Position numbers and translations under genes: made by a program
Shown here: positions 6,847 through 14,900 of the stretch, piece by piece
How the letters are laid out: every line of letters starts with the position of its first letter
Numbering within the stretch: the stretch's first letter is position 1
The notes under the pieces: model-generated
The model's database searches: none
Told to the model about the DNA's origin: nothing
Seen by the model: only the letters and a program-made list of their open reading frames with translations
DNA from: Clostridia bacterium
Lineage (GTDB): Bacteria; Bacillota_A; Clostridia; Oscillospirales; CAG-272
Length of the DNA: 27,107 nt
Assembly: GCA_017408625.1 (NCBI GenBank)
Contig: JAFQUG010000181.1
Coordinates: forward strand, 1-27,107
Direction: 5' to 3'

Positions 6847-8416
6847 CGTTTTTCTCCTTTTCCTCCCCTTCTGTTTCTGTGATTTTCTCGGGCTGCGGCG
6901 GGATTTGCTCTGCTGCCCTTCTCTTTTTCCTTACTTTTCTGACGATCAGAAAGATGATCAGCGCAAGAATTGCCAAAGGCACCGCCACGGGAAGGATGAC
7001 ACAAACAAACAGTACGATCAGAATCACAAGCAAATACAAAAGCAATGCAATAATTGTACTGTCAAACGGTTTTTGCTTTTCGCAGACAGAGATCACCAGA
7101 TAGTCAAAATCCGTATCTCCCTCCCAGCAATAGCCGTCCTCGGTTTGCTCATATTCCTTTTGGCTCGGAGTGGGGATATCCACGTCACACAAATACAGAT
7201 TGGTCAGAATGCGCACGCTTGTCGGTCCGCACGTGCTCCAGGCTTCCGCTGCCGTCATGGCAAAGGCGTAGGTATATACCGACGGACTGTAATAACCGTG
7301 CTCAAACGGATGCAGAGGTGCCGTGACTTTCACCGTAGCACTCTGCCCCGGTGCCAGCGTAAGATCAAAGCTGTTCCAGGCTTGCAGGTTGCTCTCATTA
7401 AGCTCCACCGTATCTCCCATATACGTCACGGCAGTACCCTCGGTCCGATTGCTCGTGATATATGCAACAACTGCATTATAGTAGTCGATTTCGGATACAC
7501 TTCCCTGCGCGTCATAGCCTTTCATAATCAGCTCGTAAAAGGACATTGTGGTTTTTGAAACCAACGTCACGCGCGCGTCCAATCGATCTCCGTCCGCATC
7601 CACCGTCCAAGCCACCTCTCCTACGTCTGCGCCGATCGAATAGACGGTGGGGTTTTCACGATTAAACCCGGGAAAAGAAATTCTTACCTTGTTCTCTCCC
7701 GCATTGGCAGGATACCACGCATTGGCAGGATACCACGCATCGGTGACAAGCACCGCGCACCTTGACGGATCGGCAACCAAAGAGCCCGACACTTCAAACA
7801 TATTATCCTTTTGCGAGGTATCGTATTCGGTGCGATAGGCATATACATAAACGGTCGCATCCGGTGCAAGAAGGGAGTGCGGAACGTAAGTATCCGAATA
7901 ATAAGCAAGAAATGCTGAGGCAGGGTCACGTTTTCCAAGTTGCGTGGGTGCGTGATAGTAGCTGTTATCCGGCGTATAAGAATGGCGCTGCTGCGCCTGT
8001 ACCTGTTCCCCATCGATCTCCACGGTGTACTTATTTGCATCCGTGCCGTCCGGCAGATCGTATGCATACCAGGGATCAGTGCCGATGGGCGTCAACATAC
8101 GCTCGGTGACGGTCTGATCGGTGGGATTGTGTATCGTATACGTGGCTATCGTATTTGCACTGTACGCAAGAAACTCTTCTTCGGTCTTGTACCGACTCTC
8201 GGGCGGCAGCTCACAGGCGTTCAGTTCAATCTCGGTACGTTCCAGCGCAAGCGCGGTGGCCCCGTCCGCAACGAACAAACCACCCGCCACGCTGCCGGCA
8301 TATGGCCCCGCGGGGTCAATGGCAGCAAAAGAAGGCATGACGGCAAGGGCGCAAAGCAAAATTGCCGTCGCGCCTGCCGTCATGCTCTTGAGTATGGCTC
8401 TGATATTTTTCTTCAT
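6836..8416 (-). CDS. Membrane-anchored surface protein, paralog A of four
   Basis: A 526-residue secreted protein of unknown function and the first gene of the array. Residues 1-31 are a signal peptide (AGATAILLCALAVMPSFA). The mature part has GGLFVADG near its start, YTIHNPTD (NPTD at 97-100), IGADVGEVAW (261-270), MSFYELIMKGYD with EIDYYNAV, LAPGQSATVKVTAPLHP, and YTYAFAMTAAEAW. A short tandem repeat AWYPAN-AWYPAN occupies residues 227-238. Residues 455-492 form a long hydrophobic stretch with central VILPVAVP, followed by RKVRKKRR and an acidic tail EKEKNDEE that embeds the next gene's ribosome binding site. The start is ATG 8416 because GGAGG lies 8 nt before it; the TTG five codons upstream overlaps that site. 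The layout suggests an ectodomain held at the cell surface by its C terminus. Confidence 0.78.
   Translation of the reverse strand: MKKNIRAILKSMTAGATAILLCALAVMPSFAAIDPAGPYAGSVAGGLFVADGATALALERTEIELNACELPPESRYKTEEEFLAYSANTIATYTIHNPTDQTVTERMLTPIGTDPWYAYDLPDGTDANKYTVEIDGEQVQAQQRHSYTPDNSYYHAPTQLGKRDPASAFLAYYSDTYVPHSLLAPDATVYVYAYRTEYDTSQKDNMFEVSGSLVADPSRCAVLVTDAWYPANAWYPANAGENKVRISFPGFNRENPTVYSIGADVGEVAWTVDADGDRLDARVTLVSKTTMSFYELIMKGYDAQGSVSEIDYYNAVVAYITSNRTEGTAVTYMGDTVELNESNLQAWNSFDLTLAPGQSATVKVTAPLHPFEHGYYSPSVYTYAFAMTAAEAWSTCGPTSVRILTNLYLCDVDIPTPSQKEYEQTEDGYCWEGDTDFDYLVISVCEKQKPFDSTIIALLLYLLVILIVLFVCVILPVAVPLAILALIIFLIVRKVRKKRRAAEQIPPQPEKITETEGEEKEKNDEE
6844..6859 (-). promoter_or_regulatory. 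Ribosome binding site of paralog B embedded in paralog A
   Basis: AAGGAG (6859-6854) lies 7 nt before the ATG at 6846 and is encoded within the EKEKND codons at the end of paralog A. It is the partner of the identical site at 5322-5337. Confidence 0.75.
7701..7740. repeat. 18-bp in-frame tandem duplication inside paralog A
   Basis: The 18-bp unit at 7701-7718 is repeated exactly at 7719-7736, with 4 more matching bases after it. It adds six residues (AWYPAN twice) just before the GADVGE strand. The perfect identity points to a recent slippage event. The other paralogs lack the repeat. Confidence 0.9.
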
Positions 8417-8464
8417 AGACGTTTCCTCCAAATCATAATGCGGTTGGGGGCTTCTATCTATACA

Positions 8465-8491
8465 GTCGGAAAAAATGTGTTTTCGTTCCGA
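8465..8491 (-). promoter_or_regulatory. Candidate control site ahead of the surface-protein array
   Basis: In the 119-nt gap before paralog A I see no clear sigma-A promoter. On the minus strand GGAAC (8489-8485), 16 nt, then CGAC (8468-8465) fits the general form of extracytoplasmic-function sigma factor promoters. The same bases form an inverted repeat TCGGAA (8466-8471) with TTCCGA (8486-8491), spaced by 14 nt, which could instead be an operator. Both readings are tentative, and read-through from rsfS is also possible because no terminator is visible. Confidence 0.3.
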
Positions 8492-8535
8492 TTTTCGCCA
8501 AAAATTATTTGTTAATATTGTATGAACGGTAAAAA

Positions 8536-8907
8536 TCAGTCTCCGTACAGTCTGTCCAGGTCGTAGAATTCTCTTGCTTCGCGGCTGAACACGTGCACGA
8601 TGACGTGGCTGTAATCCAGCACGATCCAGGAGTTGTTGCCTCTGCCCTCCACGGCCTCGGCCTTGATCTCTCTCTCTTCCATCTTGAACTCCACCTCGCC
8701 TGCCAATGCCTTGACGTGCGTGGAGGAGGTGCCGTTTGCCAGCACGAAATAATCCGCGATGTCGGTCTTTTCCTTGATCTCTACGATCTTGATATCCTTG
8801 GCTCTGGTGTCCTCTAAAATCTCGGCAATGGCCTCTGCCAGCTGCAGAGGAGTTGCACCGACCAGCGAAGGCTTCTTTGCATTTGCATTGTTCAGGATCT
8901 CTTCCAT
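8536..8907 (-). CDS. rsfS: Ribosomal silencing factor RsfS (Iojap family)
   Basis: A 123-residue cytosolic protein that binds ribosomal protein L14 on the large subunit and blocks subunit joining when nutrients are short. The whole Iojap/DUF143 domain is present: LAEAIAEILEDTRAKDI, the conserved TDIADYFVLANGTSSTHV, then AEAVEGRGNNSWIVLDYSHVIVHVF and the terminal REFYDLDRLYGD. The family is usually 110-130 residues. ATG 8907 is preferred over an upstream ATG at 8943, because AAAGGA lies a suitable distance before it and the longer form would overlap yqeK and add an unconserved N terminus. It follows yqeK as in Bacillus (yqeL). It is the last housekeeping gene before the surface-protein array. 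Confidence 0.95.
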   Translation of the reverse strand: MEEILNNANAKKPSLVGATPLQLAEAIAEILEDTRAKDIKIVEIKEKTDIADYFVLANGTSSTHVKALAGEVEFKMEEREIKAEAVEGRGNNSWIVLDYSHVIVHVFSREAREFYDLDRLYGD

Positions 8908-8932
8908 GTGTATATTCCTTTCAATTTTCGGT

Positions 8933-9571
8933 TTATTTTTCAATTCTCAGTTGCAAAATCAGACTGTTTCTTGCACAAAACGTGTCCGGACTGACGGGTG
9001 CGCCATCCTCCAAGAGTCCCGCGATGGTCATGTCAAACGACTGCACCAGCACGCGAGAAAGGTGCTCCCGGCGCGCGTCCTCAGGCATTTTTTCGGGCTC
9101 TGCATCCCAGAATGCATGACGCAAGGTGACGCAATCGGGGAAGGTGCGCGACTCATCGATATAGTCTGCAAGGTACACGATCTGCTCGCAGAGCGTCATG
9201 CCTTCCCTGCCCGTGGTATGAAAGCGCACCGCCGAGATCACCTCGGGATCGGCAAACTCCGCAAACGCTTCGGGGATGAGCAGCGCGGCCGTTTTTGCGT
9301 GCAGTGTCTTGGGGGCTGCCACGTCAAGCGCACTTACCTCCACGCCTCTCTCCTGCAAAAATGCCACGTGGCGATCTGTCTTCCATTCCTTGGTCACGTC
9401 GTGCAACAGTGCCGCGACGCGCAGCATTTGCTCCTTCTCGGGGCAATAAAGTGCTGCCAATCTTGCGGCCATTTGCTCAACGGCCAGCGTGTGCCGCGCG
9501 CGCTTTTGGGACATGTCCGCCGTGACGCGCTCGCGCAGCGTCAAAATTTCGCTTTGGTTGTATTCTCTCAT
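8933..9571 (-). CDS. yqeK: HD-domain diadenosine tetraphosphate hydrolase YqeK
   Basis: A 212-residue metal-dependent phosphohydrolase of the YqeK group, which splits Ap4A symmetrically into two ADP and so controls this alarmone. Metal-binding residues are visible in the family order: H27 (RARHTLAVEQMA), H57-D58 (LLHDVTKEW), H91 (KTLHAKTAA), H118 (RFHTTGREGM) and D136 (VYLADYIDESR). The start overlaps the end of nadD by 4 nt (ATGA), a usual coupling arrangement in the yhbY-nadD-yqeK-rsfS operon. The length fits the family. Function is inferred from motif and context; confidence is high. Confidence 0.93.
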   Translation of the reverse strand: MREYNQSEILTLRERVTADMSQKRARHTLAVEQMAARLAALYCPEKEQMLRVAALLHDVTKEWKTDRHVAFLQERGVEVSALDVAAPKTLHAKTAALLIPEAFAEFADPEVISAVRFHTTGREGMTLCEQIVYLADYIDESRTFPDCVTLRHAFWDAEPEKMPEDARREHLSRVLVQSFDMTIAGLLEDGAPVSPDTFCARNSLILQLRIEK

Positions 9572-10170
9572 AAATATAGTCCGTTTTCCTTGATATATGC
9601 AGCAACGCGTTCGGGCACAAGGCCGTCAATGCTCTGCCCTGCACGGATGCGCTCTCTGACCTCGGTGGAGCTGACCTCGATGGGGTCTGCAACGATCCTG
9701 CGCACCACCTTACCGTAGGTTTGGTTGTATTCTGCGATTCTTTGCACGATCTCCTCGTCCAGTGCCTGGTCGCTCTCGCGACGGATATAGACGGGATAAC
9801 ACAGCTCAAAGATGCGCTCGGGCGAGCGCCACGAGCCGAGCGTGAGCATCATATCCGTGCCCAAAAGCAGAAACAGGCGGCGATCCTCGCCGGAAAGTGC
9901 CTGCAGAGTGTCCACCGTAAAGCTTTTTCCCTCTCGTCTGATCTCGATATCGCTGACGATTACGCCCTCCACGTCGGCAAACGCAAGCTCGCACATGCGC
10001 AGCCTCTGCGCCGCCGTGACCTCGCCGTCCATTGCCTTGTGCGGCGTCACACCCGTGGGAATGACGTACAAAACGTCCAGCCACATCTGCTCCATAAACG
10101 CCTTGGCAGCCGCTACGTGTCCTTGGTGCACGGGGGAAAACGTGCCTCCGTAAATCCCGATACGCAGCAT
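9568..10170 (-). CDS. nadD: Nicotinate-nucleotide adenylyltransferase NadD
   Basis: A 200-residue enzyme that joins nicotinate mononucleotide and ATP to form deamido-NAD, a late step of NAD synthesis. The nucleotidyltransferase signature GGTFSPVHQGH is at residues 8-18, and the C-terminal SSTEVRERI matches the ISSTxxR motif. The open frame extends further upstream, but ATG 10170 is the right start: it places the signature at the N terminus as in the family and sits 2 nt after the yhbY stop codon. There is no strong ribosome binding site, so translation is probably coupled to yhbY. The 3' end overlaps yqeK by 4 nt. Confidence 0.95.
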   Translation of the reverse strand: MLRIGIYGGTFSPVHQGHVAAAKAFMEQMWLDVLYVIPTGVTPHKAMDGEVTAAQRLRMCELAFADVEGVIVSDIEIRREGKSFTVDTLQALSGEDRRLFLLLGTDMMLTLGSWRSPERIFELCYPVYIRRESDQALDEEIVQRIAEYNQTYGKVVRRIVADPIEVSSTEVRERIRAGQSIDGLVPERVAAYIKENGLYL

Positions 10171-10172
10171 AC

Positions 10173-10466
10173 TTAAGGAAGCTCGATGCGATTCTTCTTT
10201 TTCTCGGAGCGACGGTACAGAATGATCTTTTTGCCGATCACACCGCAAACCTCCGCGCCAAGCTCCTCGCCAAGCGCATCTGCAAGATCGCGAGGGGTAT
10301 ATTCACAGTTATCCAGAACGCCTAGCTTGATCAGCTCGCGTGCTTCAAGCGCGTCCGAAAAGGTCTTGATCATATTTTCGCTAAGGCCGTTTTTTCCGAT
10401 CTGCATAATGGTAGGCAGGTCGGTTGCCAGACTGCGAAGATATGCTCTTTGCTTACTTGTAATCAT
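10173..10466 (-). CDS. yhbY: YhbY-type CRM-domain RNA-binding protein
   Basis: A 97-residue single-domain protein of the CRM family associated with pre-50S ribosome assembly. It begins SKQRAYLRSLATDL, and the family signature IGKNGLSENMI is followed by DALEARELIKLGVL and a GKKIILYRRS strand. The length is typical. It starts 3 nt after the rdgB stop codon and is followed directly by nadD, the same neighbours as yqeI in Bacillus. Most likely it binds 23S rRNA precursor; this is family knowledge rather than something the sequence proves. Confidence 0.95.
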   Translation of the reverse strand: MITSKQRAYLRSLATDLPTIMQIGKNGLSENMIKTFSDALEARELIKLGVLDNCEYTPRDLADALGEELGAEVCGVIGKKIILYRRSEKKKNRIELP

Positions 10467-10469
10467 ATC

Positions 10470-11075
10470 TTATTGTTCTCCGTTTTCTTGCTGCACCAGG
10501 AATTCCACCAGCAGCTGCATAGCCTTACCGCGGTGACTGATGCTGTTTTTCTCCTCTGCCGTCATCTCGGCATAGGTTTTCTCCATGGGTGGATAATAGA
10601 AGAGCGGATCGTAGCCAAAGCCGCCCTCGCCCTTGTATTCGTGTGTGATCTCACCCTCTGTTCTGCCCTCAAAATAGTAGCCCTTGGAAAGATCCTCGGG
10701 GAAAACGCAGGCGATGCAGCAAACGAATGCGCCGCTTCTGTCCTGCTTGTCGGCCAGATTCTTGAGCAGCAGCTGATTGTTTGCCTCGTCGTCGCCGTGC
10801 TCACCGCTATAACGCGCACTGTAAATGCCCGGAGCGCGGTCCAGCGCGTACACTTCAAGACCGGAATCGTCGCCCACGCCGATATATCCGCTCTTGGCAG
10901 CAGCGTGCGCCTTGATATAAGCATTTTCCGCAAAGGTGGTGCCGTCCTCCTCGATCTCGTCGGTCAACCCAACGTCGTCAAGAGACAAAATTTCTGCGTC
11001 AAGCTCTGCTGCGGCGAGAATATCGCGCAGCTCCTTGATCTTCTTTTTGTTGTGTGATGCAAGTACGATCTTCAT
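10470..11075 (-). CDS. rdgB: Non-canonical purine NTP pyrophosphatase (RdgB/HAM1)
   Basis: A 201-residue housekeeping enzyme that hydrolyses ITP, dITP and XTP to monophosphates and keeps deaminated purines out of DNA and RNA. Visible marks are the N-terminal SHNKKKIKELRDIL, TFAENAYIKA, GDDSGLEVYAL with the catalytic acidic pair, APGIYSARYSG, GGFGYDPLF, and the base-recognition SHRGKAM near the C terminus. Length and order match the family. It lies between ftsY and yhbY with only a few nucleotides on each side, so it is part of the long operon. Confidence 0.96.
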   Translation of the reverse strand: MKIVLASHNKKKIKELRDILAAAELDAEILSLDDVGLTDEIEEDGTTFAENAYIKAHAAAKSGYIGVGDDSGLEVYALDRAPGIYSARYSGEHGDDEANNQLLLKNLADKQDRSGAFVCCIACVFPEDLSKGYYFEGRTEGEITHEYKGEGGFGYDPLFYYPPMEKTYAEMTAEEKNSISHRGKAMQLLVEFLVQQENGEQ

Positions 11076-11078
11076 AAA

Positions 11079-11987
11079 TTACTGTTCAAAAAGTGCCCTG
11101 ATAAAGTCGGCAGCCACAAATTCCTGCATGTCGTCGATCTTCTCGCCCACGCCGATAAACTTAACGGGAATGCCCAGCTCTCGCTTGATCGAGAGCACGA
11201 TGCCGCCCTTGGCGGTGCCGTCCAGCTTGTTGAGCGTCAGGCCCGTGATGTTGGCAGCCTTGCCGAATTCCTTGGCCTGGATGATAGCGTTCTGACCCGT
11301 GGTGGCATCCAGCACCAACAAATTTTCTCTTGCCGCGCCGGGCAGCTCGCGGTCAATGACACGATTGATCTTTGCAAGCTCGTTCATCAGATTGGTCTTG
11401 TTGTGCAGTCTGCCTGCGGTGTCAATGATCAGCACGTCAGCCTGCTTTTTCTTTGCATAATTGATGGCGTCGAACACCACGGCCGCGGGGTCGCTGCCCT
11501 CGTTCTGACGTACCATTTCCACGCCCGCACGGTCACACCACACCTGCAGCTGGTCGATCGCAGCCGCACGGAAGGTGTCCGCAGCCGCAACCACGACCTT
11601 TTTTCCCTCGGCACGCAGGCGGTTGGAGATCTTGCCGATCGAGGTGGTCTTGCCCGCACCGTTAACGCCGATCACCAGCACGACCGACGGGGTGGTGGAG
11701 AGGTTGAGCGGGCCTCCCTCTCCGATCATATCTGTCAGCAGCTCCTGCAAAGAGCGCATCACATCTTCTTTTTCCTTGATTCTGCCGTCCTTGATGCGCT
11801 CACGGAGCTCATCAATGATCTCCTCTGTCGCACCGACGCCGACGTCCGCCTCAATCAGAAGCTCCTCCAGCTCGTCCAGCAGATCCTCGTCCACGCGGAC
11901 GAAGTTTGAAAGCACGTTATGGACCTTGCCGAACAGTGCATCCTTGGTCTTTTTGAGTCCGGCCTTGAGTTTATCCAAAAATGCCAT
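11079..11987 (-). CDS. ftsY: Signal recognition particle receptor FtsY
   Basis: A 302-residue SRP GTPase that docks ribosome-SRP complexes at the membrane for co-translational insertion. The N domain is at about 1-95. The G domain carries GVNGAGKTTS (107-115), DTFRAAA (137-143), DTAGR (189-193), NKLDGTAKGG and FIGVGEKIDD. The acidic A domain of the E. coli protein is absent, as usual in Firmicutes. The N-terminal AFLDKLKAGLKKTKDAL helix is amphipathic and probably touches the membrane. Its start overlaps the end of smc by 17 nt, a linkage known from many Firmicutes. Confidence 0.97.
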   Translation of the reverse strand: MAFLDKLKAGLKKTKDALFGKVHNVLSNFVRVDEDLLDELEELLIEADVGVGATEEIIDELRERIKDGRIKEKEDVMRSLQELLTDMIGEGGPLNLSTTPSVVLVIGVNGAGKTTSIGKISNRLRAEGKKVVVAAADTFRAAAIDQLQVWCDRAGVEMVRQNEGSDPAAVVFDAINYAKKKQADVLIIDTAGRLHNKTNLMNELAKINRVIDRELPGAARENLLVLDATTGQNAIIQAKEFGKAANITGLTLNKLDGTAKGGIVLSIKRELGIPVKFIGVGEKIDDMQEFVAADFIRALFEQ

Positions 11988-14900
11988 CCCAGTTACTCTC
12001 CTTTTGTTTTTCGATATCGTTGACGTCCAGCGTCAGTACCTTGGAAATGCCGTGCTCGGGCATGGTGACGCCGTACAGTCTGGTTGCCGCAGCCATGGTA
12101 CCGCGACGGTGCGTGATCATGATGAACTGCGTGCCGTCGGTGTACTTCTTGATGTACTGCGCAAGTCTTTCTACGTTGACCTCGTCAAGTGCCGCCTCGA
12201 TCTCGTCCAGTATACAGAACGGCGTGGGGTTGACCTTGAGGATCGCAAAGAACAGTGCAACGCCGATAAAGGCCTGCTCGCCGCCCGAAAGCTGCATCAG
12301 ATTCTTGATGATCTTTCCGGGAGGTGCCGCCTTGATCTCAATGCCCGACTCCAGAATATTTTCGGGATCGGACAGGGACAGCTCGGCAGAGCCGCCGCCG
12401 AACAGCTCGGCAAACACTCGGCCAAAGTTCTCGTTGATCTGATTGAAGGACTCGACAAAGACTGCCTTCATCTCGGCCTCCAGCTCGGCAATGATCTTAA
12501 GCGTCTCGGCTCTGGATTTTTCCAGATCCGTGATCTGCTCGTTCATCTCGTCGTATCTCTTCTTGACGTCTTGGTATTTTTCCACCGCTCCCAGGTCCAC
12601 ATGACCGATCGCACGCAGCTTGTTGCGGCATTCGGTCTGCAGAGCCACCATTTCGCGGCGGGTTTCGGGCGTGATGGCGGGATAGCCCAGCGCAATCGCA
12701 TCGGCTCTGGTCATCTCGTAATCATCCCACAGCTTGCTTGAAAGCTTATCCAGCTCGTCGCGCAAGTTCGCAAGCTTGTTTTCGCACTTGGTATACTCGC
12801 GGAAAATGATCTCCTTCTGATTCATCTTCTCACGCATGCGGTTATTCATTTCATTGAGCTTCTTTTCAAAGTCCATGGTGTCGCTTTCAATGCCGGCACG
12901 CTTGGCGTTCAGCTCTTGCAATTTTTCCTGACCCGCTGCATATTTTTGTCTGTTATCCGCCTGGAATACCGTGTATCCCTCGATCATGTCCTCAAGCGAA
13001 ATGATTCTCTCGCGAGAGGCGCGGATCTCCTCGGCATACATATCCACGCGCGTGCGGCAAACGCCCAGCAGCGTGTGCTCGGTCTCGGTATCCTTGGCGG
13101 TCTCGCTGATCTTGATGATCACAGCGGTCATGCGATCGTTGAGATCTGCCACGTGATCCTCCAGATCAAGCCTCTGCTCGTCCTTTTTCTGACGCAGTGC
13201 GGTGATCTCCTTGACCATGTTCGCGGCACTGCGCTCATCTGCCTGCAGCACAGCCAGATCTTCCTCGTATCTCTCGCTCATGGCAATGATCTGCTCGTAG
13301 TCCGCACGCATTTTTTCAAGCAGCGTGTTGTTGGCGTCCATTTTGGCGTTGATCTGCTCCAGCTGTGCGCTCTCGGTGCTCATCAGCACACCCAAAAGCT
13401 CACGGCGATCCTCGCACGAGGCCTTGTCGTCGGTCGTGTCGCCAATGTCCTGCTTAAGACTGTCGATCTGCTTTTGCAGCTTGTCGATCTCCTTCTGGCA
13501 AGCAGTGGCAGTCTCCTCCAGCTTTTTGATTTCGGCTGCTCTGCCCAGAACACCCGAGCCTTGTCTGACCGATCCGCCCGTAAACGAACCGCCCATATTG
13601 ATCTGCTGACCGTCCAAGGTGACTACGCGCACACGGTATTTCAGTGCCTTGGCCATGGCGGTTGCATTGTCGATGGTATCAAAGATCAGCGTTCTGCCGA
13701 TCAGCGAGGATACCACGCCGCGGAATTTTTCGTCACAATCCAGCAAGGTATCCGCCACGGCAATATAGCCGCGGTATCCGGATGCATCGCGCATCTCGGG
13801 AGTGGGGGTAGACGCGCGCATGGAGGTCAGGGGGAAGAAGGTGGCTCTGCCCGCCTCGCCCTTTTTGAGCGCGTACATAGCTGCTTTTGCGGTCTCCTCG
13901 TCGTCCACCACGATATGCTGCAGGTTTGCTCCCAGCGCGGTCTCAATGGCGGTCACGTATTTCTCGTCCACCGACACCACCTTGGAAAGCGGGCCGTAGA
14001 TCTTGCCGCAGGGTGCACCGCCATACGCAGTGATCTTACCCTCGGCATAGCGGTTCATGACGTATCTGACGCTGTTGGCATAGCCCTCAAAGCTTTCTTC
14101 CATGTGCTTGAAGGTCTGAATTCTCTGACGCGCGGAATCACGGCGCAGAATGCCTGCACTGAGCTGCTCGGAAAGCTCTCCGTAGGAGCTGTTGAGTGCG
14201 GTCAGCTTTTTATGATATTCCTCGATCTCGGCGTTTGCCTCGTCGATAGCCTTCTGATAATCTGCGATGGTTTTCTGCTTGTCGGCACTCTGCTTTGCCA
14301 ATGCATCAAGCGCACGCTCGTAGGTCTCCATGTCGGCAAGAATGTCGCTGTTGCGGTCGCTGCCGCTGTTCTTGGCATTTTCCAGCACCGAGATACGCAC
14401 GCGGATATCGGTCGCCTCGGCCTCAGCCTCGCGGATATCCGAAAGTGCAGTGGCAATATCTGCCTCCAGCACCGCGATCCTGGCTCTGGTGGTACGGATC
14501 TCATCCGCAATATCGGCCTGTTCCTTTTCAAGCTTGGCATTCTGCTCACCAAGTGCAAGAATGCGCGCGGAGTGCTCGCCGCAGGCGGCCTGCTCGTCTG
14601 CCATGTTCTTTTGAGAAAGTGCCATGGAGGAAGAGGTTGCCTCGATCAGCTCCTTGGTGTGCGCAATATTGCTCTCGGTCACGCGGAATTCGCTGTCCAG
14701 GGTGTGGTTCTCCTGCGTCTGCTCACGGATCTGCGTCAGCAGCTGCTCGGATGCCATCTTATTGGACTGGGAAGCCTCAAACAAGCGGTCGTTCTGCTTT
14801 TCCATCGCCTGCAGAGATTCCTCAGCCGTTTGCAGATCGAACGCAGAATGCTTGAGCGCATCCTCTGCCACGGCGATCTCGTTGCGGAAACGCTCGGTAT

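Noticed and set aside
5119..6882. Open frame of 587 codons on the plus strand
   Set aside because: It is antisense to surface proteins B and C, with low-complexity His and Arg content and no start signal.
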